Source of the DNA: Typhlomys cinereus
Lineage: Eukaryota; Chordata; Mammalia; Rodentia; Platacanthomyidae
Assembly (NCBI GenBank): GCA_023101885.1
Contig: JALPQD010000361.1
Coordinates: forward strand, 19,057 to 83,056
Direction: 5' to 3'
DNA length: 64,000 nucleotides
A model generated the notes under the pieces. It made no database searches, had not been told where the DNA came from, and saw only the letters and a program-made list of their open reading frames with translations. The translations under genes and the position numbers were made by a program. Below, piece after piece: positions 15,771-26,937 of this stretch. Numbering within the stretch: the first letter of the stretch is position 1; each line of letters begins with the position of its first letter.

Positions 15771-16092
15771 CTCTGTTCCCAGGAGAACCCATGGGCAGCT
15801 GCACGTCCCAGCACAGCTCCAGCTTCGTGAGCAAGGCGCTTACCGGCCCCACCCAACATCTTGTCATCAACTTTCAAGAGAGAGCCTTGGCAGGCCACTC
15901 TACCAGGGCTGTTTCACAACCTGGGTCTCCGAGGTTCCTGGGTGCGGTGGCATGAGGCCTGAGTGTGGGAGACTTTGCCCAAGTGCCTGCTGCCCACAGG
16001 TGTTCCCTAAGGGGCAGAAACAGGTTCTAGATTCTGTGGCAGAATCACACGGGGATCCTATGTCACAAATGGGTGTGCATCCTGTAAGTCAC

Positions 16093-16616
16093 TGTGATGG
16101 TTAATCCTGGGTGTCAACTTGACATACCTGTCATGAACTAAGATCAGCTGAGACCACACCTGGCAAGATCAGCTGAGACCACCTGAAGAGATTATCTGGA
16201 TAGTACAAAGATCAGCCGTAGATCCCATAGGAACCTCTACAGATCCCATGGGAACCTCCCAGTAGTGGACCAGATAAAAGGAGCCACAGGGGAGAGAGAG
16301 ACAGAGACAGAGACACAGACAGAGACAGACAAAGAGAGAGAGAAAGATAGAGATAGAGAAACAGACAGAGAGAGACAGAGACAGAGAGAGAGACAGAGAG
16401 AGAGACAGAGAGACAGGGGAGGCTCCAGGAACCCTCCAGCCATTGGATGTCTGCCGTGACTTAGCTGCCTGCAGCTTCTGCCACCAGCCATGTCTTCTCC
16501 ACCATGAAAGTCTGTTCTCCCCTCTGCAACTGCAAGTTGAATAAATCTCCCTTTCTCCCTTAAGTCGTTCAACTTTGGGTGCTCTCTCACAGCAGTAGTT
16601 AAGAGTAACCATTACA
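16093..16616 (+). mobile_element. Solo LTR, second copy of 12937-13460
   Basis: Same element as at 12937, with the same GTCAC flanks (16088-16092 and 16617-16621). It is probably the same insertion represented twice. Confidence 0.7.
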
Positions 16617-16834
16617 GTCACCAATGGTTTTGCTCTGTGTGTGTTTGCACGTGGGTGGCACAGATGAGTGGGCGCATGGACACGAGTGTACACGAGCTTC
16701 CGCGCCTGTGGAGGCCCAAGGGCGACATCAGGAATCGTCCTTCATCACTCTTCCACCTTTCTGCTGTGGGCTTGGGTCTCTCATTAAATTCACAGCACCT
16801 GTGAGGGGGAGTCTGGCAGCCGGCTTGCTCTAGG

Positions 16835-16979
16835 TGGTCCCAGGCTCTGCCTTCCGGAGGTAGAAGTATAGATGGGCTGCCAGCCCACCTGGCACTTTTG
16901 TGTGGCATCTCTAGGCTTGAACTCAGGTCCCTGTGCTTGTGAGGCGAGGGCTTTAGCCCCTGAGCCATCACCCTAGACC
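16835..16979 (-). mobile_element. tRNA-derived SINE, second copy of 13679-13823
   Basis: Identical to the minus-strand SINE in the first segment, including both Pol III boxes. Confidence 0.7.
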
Positions 16980-17292
16980 ATGAACATCTCTCTCTGATGC
17001 CCGCCTCTTGCTCATCACGTCTTTCCTCCCTTCAAGGGAATCGTGGGCTCTGGCAGGAGCGAGACCACCACACGTCACCTGCAGAGTTCTCTTCCAGCAC
17101 AGGAAGCTTGCAGATGCCTTCCACACGTCTCACATCCCCTGCCTTGCAGCACTCGGCATGCGCCAGGATACTAAGCATGGGACATGGAGACCAGGCGGCG
17201 AGCCAGTGCACACTGGAAACCCAGCTCCGGAGCAGCCGAGTGTCAGCTCGGGGCTTCCTGCAATGAAGAATCGTGTATGTGCATGGGGCGTG

Positions 17293-17314
17293 TAACCCTA
17301 ACCCTAACCCTAAA
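17293..17314. repeat. Interstitial telomeric motif, second copy
   Basis: Counterpart of 14137-14158 in the second duplicated segment. Confidence 0.9.
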
Positions 17315-17732
17315 TCCTGCAATGAAGCATGTGTGCATGGGGTATGTACATGCAGTGTGTGCTGTGCACAGGGCATATGTGAACTGCAGTTACATTGGGC
17401 TCCATGTAGTGTGCGTGGTGTGCTGTGTGTGAGCTGTATGCATGGGATGTGTGTGAGCGCGTGCATGCACTTCAGGTGTATGTGTGTGCTGTGTATGTGA
17501 GAGGCATGCATATACTGCATTCGCAAGCATGTGTGTGCTGTGCTCAGCGCTCCGTGTGGAAGATCCTGGGAGAAGCAAGCACACAGGGCTTGTGGCTCAG
17601 AGCATCAGGCTGAGCAAGTGGCTGGGCACGTTGCACCCTTCCCAGTTGTTTCCGCAGCAATGCCAGAAAGAGACATGCTTCTGCTGATGAACTTTGGGGA
17701 CCCTTGTGCACGTTTCCAAATCACGGTAGGTG

Positions 17733-17836
17733 GGCTGAAGAGATGGTTCAGGGGTTAAGACTCCGTCTCAGTGGTAGAATCCAGGATGATTCCAGAAGTC
17801 ACCCTTGGTCCTCCACAGGGACACACAGTGCCCTTT

Positions 17837-17878
<42 letters not shown>

Positions 17879-17884
17879 ATAAAT
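17733..17884 (+). mobile_element. B2-like SINE, second copy of 14577-14728
   Basis: Same SINE with a (CA)n run of equal length. A microsatellite this long would usually differ between true duplicates. Confidence 0.7.
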
Positions 17885-18839
17885 AAACAATCATGGTGGG
17901 TGCAGGCCACCCCATATAGATCAGTGTTCAAGAGCCAATGATCGAGGCCCATCCACAGCACCCTCATGTCCTGTGAGAATCTGTTTTGATGGTTTCCAAG
18001 AGACACACTAAAAAAACCAGCTGTGGAGCTACAAGGTCGGGTTTCTGCAGCATGCCTGGGCTTGGGAGGGAGGCTGGGCTGGGGCGCTGTGGGAGGGATG
18101 CAGAGGGCAACCACGGGGTGCTTGGGACCTACACCCCTCCCCTCTCGTGGGATGAGAGGCTCCCAGGTGACATAGTGGTTGCATGAGAGGCCCCCACAGA
18201 AGCATTGTGCTGGTGGGAGTGCTCCCCAGGGGAACATGGTAGATGCATGAGCACCTGTGGGCCTCAGGGTATCCCCAAGGTAGATACTGTCCCAGGTGTC
18301 CGCATACAGACCCACAAGTGTCCCTGTGAGAAACAGCAAGTCCTCCGACCTCCCAGCTTCCCTGCCATTCATGGACACAAGGATGCCTTGCATGGAGCCA
18401 GGGAGGAAGCACACAGCAAGCTCCAGTCACCCAGGAGGCTCAGTGATACTTGCATCTAGAAAGAACACCGGGTACTTGGAAAAGAATCCTCACCGGGGCT
18501 AGGTCAGTACAGACCCAAGCTGACGTGGTAGGCTGCAGTGTGGCCCCCAAGACCCCGGGGGACGCACACTATGGTGTGGTCCGTGGATGGGGGAGTTTCT
18601 TCCTGAGGTGCTGCAGGCACAGTGCAGAGACATTCTGGATTGTCGGGGGCCCATGTCCTGCAGCAGCAGAGATGAGAGTGGCTGTTGGCCGGCCCAGAAA
18701 CCCTCTTCCTCCAGCTTCAGATCACCAGAAGGTGTTTCTGAGACATGTGTTCTGAGCCTTGGGCTCCACCTCGTGGCAGCGACAGGCAATCTGTACTCCA
18801 ATCCAAGTCTGACAGCTCCGCATGGCTCCTGCAGGGAAG

Positions 18840-19350
18840 AGAGGGCATGGTAATGGTGGCAGGGAGGGCTGGGGTAGTGGTGGCAGGGAGGGCTGGGGTA
18901 GTGGTGGCAGGGAGGGCTGGGGTAGTGGTGGCAGGGAGGGCTGGGGTAGTGGTGGCAGGGAGGGCTGGGGTAGTGGTGGCAGGGAGGGCTGGGGTAGTGG
19001 TGGCAGGGAGGGGGTGGGGTAGTGGTGGCAGGGAGGGGGTGGGGTAATGGTGGCAGGGAGGGCTGGGGTAATGGTGGCAGGGAGGACTGGAGTAATGGTC
19101 CCTGGAGGGGGTGGGGTAATGGTACCAGGGAGGGGTGGGGTAATGGTCCAGGAAGGGGGTGGGGTAATGGCGTCAGGGAGGGGATAGGTCAAGAGTTGCA
19201 GGGAGGGGGTGGGTCAAGGGTGACAGGGAGGGGATGGGGTAGGGGTGGCAGGAAGGGCGTGGGGCCAGTGTGACAGGGAAGGGGTGGGTCAAGGGTGTCA
19301 GGGAGGGGATGGGGTAGGCGTGGCAGGAAGGGGGTGTGGCAATGGTGGAA
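18840..19350. repeat. G-rich minisatellite, ~24-bp unit
   Basis: Units of about 24 bp (GTGGTGGCAGGGAGGGCTGG core) are nearly perfect at 18840-19020 and then degenerate toward 19350, with TAATGG and GTCAAGG variants. The G-runs allow G-quadruplexes on the plus strand. The array borders the ERV at 19360 and contains the sequence at which the first contig copy broke off. Confidence 0.92.
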
Positions 19351-19559
19351 GGGAAGGGCTGTTCCTTAAGTGGTTGAAAGCAGATGTGCAGCCCTTTGAA
19401 ACATGTTCCTGTAATCCACTCAGGAGCAGATGTCTCTATTATAGTAAAGAAATACTGACTTCTTGGCCACTACAGCAAACTAATGTTTCATTTTCAGGGG
19501 TAGAATCTTTAAATGACGGTTTTTCAAAGTACCCAAATGATGGAAGTTACAGGGCCAGA

Positions 19560-20145
19560 AGATTAGATGGCTAATTTACAAACTTATGTTGCCAATATAT
19601 GTTTAAATTTGTGGGGAAGAGACTTAATAATGCAATGGGTAGCTTCAGTTACTATCCCAACTACATTGTCTCAGGCTAAACAAATAATGGCTAATATGGG
19701 ATATTATTTTATTAATAAACTCAAAAAATAATGAAGACATCAAAAGTAATATTCAACCAATGTCATATCCAAACTTAGATTAGTGGCCGCTGCTCTAATC
19801 GAGCCTCTCCCATTACATTGGAAAAATAAAGAATCTACACAGGTGGAGCAGTGGCCCCTTCCTCAGTATAAATTTCAAGAGACTAATAAATTAATAAAAT
19901 AATTATTATCAGCTAATCAGAGAGAGGAATCAACTAGTTTGTGGAATCCTCCAATATTTACAATACAAAAGAAATCAGGAAAATGGACATTATGAACTGA
20001 TTTATGAAAAATAAATGAAAAATTCTCCCTATGGGGACATTACAACCTGGTCCTCCTTTACCTACAATGTTGCCTAAGGGTTGTCCTATAGTAGTTATAG
20101 ATCTCAAAGGTTGTTTTTATGCAACTCCTCTTGACCCGAAAGATG
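19560..20145 (+). pseudogene. ERV protease end and 5' reverse transcriptase fragment
   Basis: The conserved protease-terminal motif NLWGRDL is encoded near 19607-19627, followed by the RT N-terminal region (KKSGKW near 19969-19986; VIDLKGCF near 20093-20116). Several in-frame stops interrupt it. Resemblance to RT is lost after about 20145, where other sequence is inserted. Confidence 0.75.
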
Positions 20146-20860
20146 CCCCTCGCCACCTTCAAATCACTTCATTGCGCATCAGTGTAATTTTGTTCAATTT
20201 ACAGCATAATGGATTCTCAGGTCTCTTACAACTGTGTGCCTTCATATCTTACCTCATCGATGAATGATGCTTTTCTAATTTAAGGGACCTTCAAAAGGAC
20301 ATCCACCTGTTTTTGGATTTCTACATTTGTGCTTCTGTGAATCTTCTGTGTGTTGTCTGTCTGATTTGTGATTTTATCCATTCATAGAGTTTTATGTTTT
20401 CTATTTAACATACTTTGAATGTGAAGGTTTTCTAAAAGTTATTTTCAAGTTCTATGTGTCATTGATAATTAAAATAATTGCTGAACCAAATGCTATCTTT
20501 TCTTCTTTCTGGGTTTCATTGATTATTTTTAATGATAGTGTTTTCAATGTCTGTTTTCAACATTGATCCATAAAGAATCTCACTGTACTTAGTTTTATGT
20601 CCTTGTCTACAGGAGACACATTGCATGTCTGTCTGATGACTATATATGTTTTGTACTTCAGAATAACAAAATTGTGGCCACTTCATTTTTTTCATCTTAT
20701 TGCATGCTTATATTTCTATTTTGGTTCTTGTCTTCATTTTTATTTGGCGTGCTCAATTAAAATACATGTACACACTTAAAATGAACAATTTTGATAACAT
20801 TAAAAGGCCTAAGACATATTAACTTAAATACTCTTACCTTGTTTGGTTTTGATTTTGATG
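20146..20860. other. AT-rich insertion in ERV pol, unassigned
   Basis: AT-rich sequence separating the two parts of the RT region. It may be the upstream part of the L1-like element that ends near 21245, but I recognise no L1 coding motif. Short open frames only. Confidence 0.35.
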
Positions 20861-21245
20861 AAGCTTCACAAAAGGTGACATTGTGGACCAACATATCATT
20901 GACCCCCCCAAAGTCTAGCATGGATCACAGGCACTAAGATCCTTAGAGGCAAGGGATTAACAGCCACAGTAGTGTTCCCATACTAAAGGGAAACACAAAA
21001 AAGTACTCTAGGCAATACTACTGAGTCCTTATACCTCATCATAAAGGAGGACCCAGAGGGAAGTTTGACAAGCACACTAAAAGATGCTCTAGGGATGGGG
21101 GGGGGACAATGGGAGAAAAGGGGGAGAAGAAGGGAAAAATGGGGGAGGGAGCAAGGGGATCCAGGGAAGGGTAGAGGGAGGGGAATGAGGTACCTATCAA
21201 GTTTGTATGAGTGGAAAAAATAAGTAAATATTAAAAAAAATAAAA
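20861..21245 (+). mobile_element. L1-like 3' end
   Basis: Ends in an A-rich tail (21225-21245). It contains a G/A-rich polypurine tract (21088-21185), as in LINE-1 3' untranslated regions. The family call is based on these features only. Confidence 0.5.
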
Positions 21246-21700
21246 GGAGACATTGGGTTCTTAACCAAGGATCTGATAACATCACTTTCATAATTCCTTT
21301 AAAGATTTTTTCCCATGTGTTCCCAGAACAAGAAAGCCACTATAAACTTACTCATTCCTCCAACTTCTTTTATGGAATCTTATAACAACATATCTAACAA
21401 CCAGAAAGAAAAAAATGTAAATGAAAAAAAATTCTGAAAAATTAATTGGAATCTCTTCATTCTCCCGGCATGTATGAGTTCCCTTTATTGAAGACAAATC
21501 TACTTTCTAATTCCATGCTCCCATGTGAACTCCTGTGTTCTGCTACCTTACTAGCTTAATTCAGATATAATGATTTAAAGGTAAGTACTTTTCTCCTTCA
21601 CCATTACCTTAACATCACTGAGCCAAACAATACAACTGTTTACTTTAATTTCATATATGTCCAATGATGTGTCAATATTTTGTAGATAAAGCATTACAGC
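21246..21700. other. AT-rich stretch between L1-like end and RT core
   Basis: No RT motif is clear here; it could be diverged pol or further inserted sequence. No gene is supported. Confidence 0.3.
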
Positions 21701-22273
21701 CCTTAAGAGACTCCTTTCTTAAAAACTCTCATTTATCATTATATGGATGATATTCTTTTCTCCGTGGGTAAGAGAAGACACTGGAGAACTTATTTCAACA
21801 AGCCTGTCAGTTATTGCCTCAATTTGATTTACAGATAGCAATAAATAAAATACAAAAAACTCTTCCTATACAATATTTGGGATATAAAGTTACCAAAACT
21901 CAGGTTTGGCCTCAAAAAATACAAATAAGACTTGATCACTTAGCCACATTAAATGATTTTCAAATTATTGGGTGACATTAATTGGCTGAGACCTTCATTG
22001 GGTATTCCTAATCATTGATTAGCTAATCTCTTTGCTACTTTAAGAAGCCCCCAGAGTTAAATAGTCCCGGAGAATTTACTGATACAGCCCATCGGGAATT
22101 ATAATTAATAGAACAGCATCTACAAGATGGTCATTTAGATCAACTTGTTTTATCCAAACCTATATCATTGATTATTTTACTAGCCCTTTATTCTCCATCT
22201 GCTGTGATAAATCAAGAATTAAACACTTTAGAATGACTTTTCCCCATCAATAGAACTGTAAAGAAATTATAAG
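21701..22273 (+). pseudogene. ERV reverse transcriptase core and thumb remnant
   Basis: The RT catalytic YMDD motif is encoded at 21740-21751 in the context expected for the polymerase active site. A thumb/connection motif (GDINWLRP) characteristic of class II retroviruses lies near 21970-21993. The frame changes between them and stops are present. A mosaic LTR starts at 22274. Confidence 0.85.
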
Positions 22274-22795
22274 CTGTGGGGTTTGTCAGGCCTAAAGTCT
22301 GCTCTCTAGAGAATGACACATTAGCATCCAATATAGGCAGTTGTTAGGGACTCCTCCCTTTGGAAGTTGAGTTTTGCCTCTTGTCAGCATAAACAATGGC
22401 AGGCAAATTCCTTCCTCTGGGACTTGTACCTCCCATCTGTTCTTAGATCTCTTTTGTTCTTCTCAGGACTGGCTAGATTATAACCTCCCCGTACAGTTCC
22501 TTCCCTATGCCCTTGGTGGGTGGGACTAGGCCCTGGAATGAAATACCAAGAGCTGATTGAGAAAGTTGGCATCCTTGTGTATACTTGGCCAGACATGGTG
22601 GTCTGGCAAGTAAGGATTGTCCCCCTCCCAGTCATTTATAGTGTGGCCAGTTCCCTTGGCCCTTGTGTTGGTGCATGCTCTCCCATCAAGCTGGACTAAG
22701 AACTGTAACCAGTAATCATAAAAGAAAATAAATCCCTTGTTCCCTTAAGCCATTCTATGGTCATTTATCAGCAACCATGCAGGCAAACTGCAACA
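22274..22795 (+). mobile_element. Mosaic solo LTR inside ERV pol
   Basis: Begins TGTGGGGTTT and ends CTGCAACA, with a polyadenylation signal (AAATAAATC) near 22720. Its first ~230 bp match 62989-63175. From about 22505 it instead matches the LTR family at 28102, 30282 and 54042. The switch happens after the shared word CAGTTCCTTCCCTAT. It splits the RT thumb from the RNase H region of the older ERV. Confidence 0.75.
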
Positions 22796-23830
22796 ATATT
22801 TATACAAAAAACAAAAGATTTCAATTTCTTAAAATGACTTCCTACACTATGACAGGTATCATTGTTAAACAACTAATTTCTAATGTTCCTACCTTCTTTA
22901 CTGATGGTGATTCCTCTAGTAAATGTGGATATAAATATACAAATACAATAATATCTTGAGTATTTGATTCTCCTTATAAATCTACTCAAAAAACTAAACT
23001 GTTTGCTATTTATAAATTGTTGCAAGATGTTCAAGTTTCCTTAAATATTTTTAGCTGACTTTCAACATATTGATAGAGTGCTACAAAATTTGAAAACTGC
23101 TTACATTCCTGATGATAAAGATGATGAACTAGCTCAATTATTTTTATCAGTCCAAAAGACTATACATAAAAGACAAGATCCTATATATATTACACACATT
23201 AGATCATATACAAATCTTCCTGGTCCTTTAAATAAAATAATAAAATCGATAGGCTCATTTCCTGTCGATATGACAAAACCTTAAATTATCATTCTCTCAC
23301 TCGTTATAATAAATATGCTCTTATACAACAATATAAACTTTCCCACAAACAGGCAAAAGATATTATAAAACAATGCCTCACCTGTGGCTCTCTTCATAAC
23401 AGACCTTATGAAGGTGGTACTAATCATAGGGGAGAATAACTCAATTAGATATCAATGGATATTTTTCATTGTTCATCTTTTGGAAAATTATGATATGTAC
23501 ATCATACTCTTGATACTGCCTCAGGGTTACAATGGGCAACACCTTGCTCTGGTGAATGATTTAATCATGTTATAGCTCATTTACGTGAATGTCTAAATTT
23601 TATGGGACTTCCAAAACAAATCAAAACTGATAATGATCCCACATATTTATCACAAAAAGTCCAACAATTCTTACAGTCCTAGAATATTACTCACATAACT
23701 GGCATTCCTTATAAACCCACTGGACAAGCCATTATTGAACGAGCTCACCAAACTTCAAAACATATTTAATTAAATTAAAAGGGGGATATGGTATAGAACA
23801 ACCTCATACTTTATTACATAAATCTTTATT
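22796..23830 (+). pseudogene. ERV RNase H and integrase remnants
   Basis: An RNase H start (FTDG) is encoded near 22900. The RNase H end and integrase junction (LPGPL) lies near 23217. The integrase zinc-binding region ends in a Cys-x-x-Cys near 23370-23381. The catalytic core keeps an aspartate in a TDN context near 23620 and the glutamate in an IIERAH context near 23733. Stops and frame changes run through it, so no active enzyme is expected. Confidence 0.85.
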
Positions 23831-24616
23831 TGCTCTAAATTATATTAATAAAAATATAAAATAAAAATATAAAAAATAAAAACTCAAGAATTAAATCAGC
23901 CAGTGTGTTATAAAGATATAGCCACTAGTCAATGGAAAGAAGCAGAAATATTATGATGGGGACAAGGTATGCTCTTGTTCTTGCAGAGAATCAACACCTT
24001 TGGGTGCCGGCAAGAAACAAGCCTAGATGACTGAACCTGCCTTCAATGATATTAAGCCTCCTGCTGCTGACCTGAGCTGAATGACTCTGCGGACGACAAA
24101 GCGTAAAGCATTGATGGTTATACAAAAAGCAGAAACTCCTGCATGGGGGCAATTGAAGACACTTACTGCCAGAGCTGAAAACTTGCTAATGAGACAAGGT
24201 ACTCATAAGACAGCTGAAACCTTGTTTCTGGCCGTGATGGCTATAATCTCTATACAGACAAGTATGGGACAACATGTATATTGGACTTTTATTCCACATC
24301 CACCTTTGAACATTCCAGCATCCTGGACTGATTCAGTAATCCCAGTGTATGTTAATAATTCCGAATGGCTCCCTGGTCCTTCTGAAACAAGATCCCATTT
24401 AAGCCAGAGGAAGAAGGAACAATTATTAAAAATTTTACAGTAGGTATTGAAGATTGGCCTATATGTGTGAGAGCTTCTCCACATTGTTTAAAGACTAAGC
24501 CGAAAATTTGGCTTGGCAAAGATGACAATAAATACAAAAATTAGGCTATTAATACAACAAGATTCTTAGGACAGATTATAAATTCTACAAATAAACCTAT
24601 ATGTGAATTCCCCTCT
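23831..24616 (+). pseudogene. ERV env, surface-subunit 5' part
   Basis: A 120-codon open stretch at 24081-24443 resembles the leader and start of the surface subunit of class II env proteins. It is interrupted downstream by the SINE at 24617. Defective remnant; no functional product expected. Confidence 0.65.
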
Positions 24617-24891
24617 TTTTTTTATGTATTTATTCAATTGTGCGTGTGTGCGTATGTATGCGTGCGCGCGCGTGTGTGTCTGTGTGTGTGTAGAACCACG
24701 GACGAATTCGGGAACCACCATGGACGCCTCCACTTCCTCCGTCCCGGGATTCACAGGCTCCACCCTACCGGGACCAGAAACGCAGGCCGCCCCCGCTTCC
24801 TCCTGGTGTCTATACGTGGGATCTGGGATCCGAACTCAAGACCTTCCACCTGCAAGGCAGAGGCTTAACCCCTGAGCCACCTCTCCAGCCC
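24617..24891 (-). mobile_element. SINE with target duplication, in ERV env
   Basis: Flanked by 13-bp direct repeats TGAATTCCCCTCT (24604-24616 and 24892-24904). On the minus strand it begins GGGCTGGAGAGGTGGCTCAG with a tRNA-like left end. Its tail has CA-rich repeats followed by AATAAATA and an A-run. The intact duplication shows LINE-mediated insertion after the ERV was in place. Confidence 0.88.
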
Positions 24892-24904
24892 TGAATTCCC
24901 CTCT

Positions 24905-25175
24905 CTTAAAGATAATTATGGACCTCCTTGGACTGACTGTAGAGGCATACAGCCTAGAGAATTATTGAATATAAATGGACCACAAATAATAGGTTGGAGT
25001 ACAATTGGCAGGCCTTTTGTTAAAGAACAGAATCGATTGGCCAACTTTACTATAATACACAATAATGATCATTACTTTTTCAGATTCCAAGGATACATTA
25101 GTTTGGAAAGGAAAAGGTGTTACTAATCAAGGACCTTATTTAAGGAACTAACCAACTCAGACACATTTATGGAAA
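24905..25175 (+). pseudogene. ERV env, middle part
   Basis: Continuation of the degraded env between the two SINE insertions. Short open stretches only, with stops throughout. Confidence 0.5.
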
Positions 25176-25190
25176 CTGTTTACAGCTTTT

Positions 25191-25461
25191 TTTTTTTAAT
25201 TCAATTGTGTGTGTATGCGTGTGTGCGCATGTGTGTATGTATGTGTGTGTAGAACCACAGACGAATTCGGGAACCACCGTGGACGCCTCCACATCCTCCT
25301 TGTTTACTCTGCCCCAGGATTCACAGGTTCCATCCTACCAGGACCAGAAATGCAGGCCGCCCCCGATTCCGCCCGACATCTATGTGTGGGATCTAGGATC
25401 CGAACTCAGGACCTTCCGCCTGCAAGGCAGAGGCTTAACCCCTGAGCCATCTCTCCAGCCC
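25191..25461 (-). mobile_element. Second SINE of the same family, in ERV env
   Basis: Flanked by 15-bp direct repeats CTGTTTACAGCTTTT (25176-25190 and 25462-25476). Same orientation and same internal sequence as the SINE at 24617, with a few substitutions and a small insertion, so two independent insertions of one subfamily. Confidence 0.88.
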
Positions 25462-25476
25462 CTGTTTACAGCTTTT

Positions 25477-26446
25477 GAAGGAAATGCGTTATATTTTGGA
25501 ATCTCCAATGTTACTTCCACTAAAAGGACCATCTTGTTTAATACAAATGCCTCCCTGTACTTATCTTCCTATGTGCCATACCCGTATCTCATATTAAAAG
25601 GAGTTACTGGAACCACAGAACACAGATGCTCGACTGCTGTGATTGCTCCCTTCACACTTGCACTAATGCATCCATTTCTTTGAATCAATCTAAAGAAGAT
25701 GCATCCTTAAAGGGAGACCCTATATTTGACTTCCATCTAATTTGACTAGGGAACAGCAAAAATCTCCAACTGATTTTTATTTGCATCATTTATTAATTAA
25801 AATTAGAAAAAGAGTGAGCCGATTTGCTGGATTAATTATTTCCTTGATTTTAGGATTAATAGCTATTACTGTTACTACCACTGTTTCTGGAGCTGCTTTG
25901 CACCAAACTGTTCAAAACACTCATTTTATCCAAAATTGGCATAATAACTGAATATTTATGAAAATCCCAGGTATATATAAATAAGGATCTTGATCAGAGA
26001 TTATCCATTGTTGAACATGTAGTTACTGTCTTAGCAGAGCAGATGCAGATTTTATATCAACTGATGAAATTGCTTTGTGATTGGAATTATACTTTCATAT
26101 GTGTAACTCCAATAACTTGGAATCCATCCTTGGTTACTTGGACTGAAATACAAAAACATATTTTGTGACATGATAATGTATCTGCAGAAATTATGGAGCT
26201 CCAACAACACGTTCAATAAACTTTTCAAGATAAACTACAAACACTACATGGAGAGAACTGGTTGTCTGCTGTCTCTGAAGGATTACAAAATATGAATCCT
26301 TTAAAGCCATTCCTCACATAGCAGGCACAATGAGTTTCCTTTTTGTATTGATAATAATCATTTTGATTTGTTTAATTACAGTCCAATGAAGAACTTACAA
26401 AAAGGAGAGAACTTCCAGAGAAACATCTTTGCCTTATATTTGAATA
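25477..26446 (+). pseudogene. ERV env, end of surface subunit and transmembrane subunit
   Basis: A hydrophobic segment in the open stretch 25742-25951 sits where the transmembrane subunit's N-terminal fusion region belongs. A second hydrophobic stretch near 26330-26385 fits the membrane anchor. Stops and frame changes separate them, so it is inactive. Confidence 0.65.
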
Positions 26447-26459
26447 AGGAAGGGGGAGA

Positions 26460-26937
26460 TGTTTGGAAAAGAATCCACATTGTTCCTTAACTAGTTAAAA
26501 GCAGATGTGCAGCCCTTCGAAACATGTTCCTGTAACAAGTTCATGAGTAGACTCATGAACATAAATATCTTGCACACAAGATGTTTAACCCGTGAGCGCA
26601 CTCTGGGTTACAAACATCCTGCATGTAGGTTCAAAAAAACAAGGCAAGTATGGAGACTGCAAGTTTACAACCACCGCAGAAACAATGTTGACACCGTTGA
26701 CTTTTTCCCCCTTCCAAGTTATTCTTTACCTTTGCTTGTTTCCTGCCTGAAAACAGACTAAAATAGGCTAAGGGTCCACAGAAGGCACCTTCAGTCTTCC
26801 CCTCTGTTGGCCCATGTCATTTACTTTCAATTCAGCTTCTGTGATTCCTTGAGATTCTGACTCACAACAATAAACCCCGTATTCCCGTAAGCCATTTGAT
26901 GGTCTTTTGTCAACATCCATGCAGGCTGACTGCAACA
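26460..26937 (+). mobile_element. 3' LTR of the class II ERV, with a mosaic 3' end
   Basis: Starts TGTTTGG directly after the polypurine tract and ends CTGCAACA. The first ~70 bp match the 5' remnant at 19360-19430. The last ~70 bp, from an AATAAA at about 26870, closely match the ends of the unrelated LTRs at 22274 and 30282. Either the ERV landed inside an older LTR or the LTR is itself recombinant. Confidence 0.75.

Larger units (their letters stand above)
15771..18916. repeat. 3,146-bp segment, second copy
   Basis: Matches 12615-15760 at a constant offset of 3156 with no difference seen. Unlike the first copy, it continues past the truncation point into the full G-rich array and on into new sequence. 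This is what two overlapping contig ends placed side by side would look like. Confidence 0.93.
19360..26937 (+). mobile_element. Class II (ERVK/IAP-like) endogenous retrovirus, defective
   Basis: A remnant of the 5' LTR (about 19360-19430) matches the start of the 3' LTR (26460-26937). The gag region is missing. Then come the protease end, reverse transcriptase, RNase H, integrase and env in proviral order. A purine-rich tract (26447-26459) abuts the 3' LTR, as expected for a polypurine tract. All frames carry stops and shifts, and four later insertions interrupt it. It is an old non-functional provirus. The class assignment rests on the RT, integrase and env similarities and the position of the protease. 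Confidence 0.85.

Noticed and set aside
15589..16104. Open frames crossing the N gap
   Set aside because: They join sequence across unknown bases at a false join and have no meaning.
24081..24443. A domesticated env (syncytin-like) gene
   Set aside because: Only a 120-codon start is open; the rest is broken by stops, frame changes and two SINEs, so it is a dead remnant.
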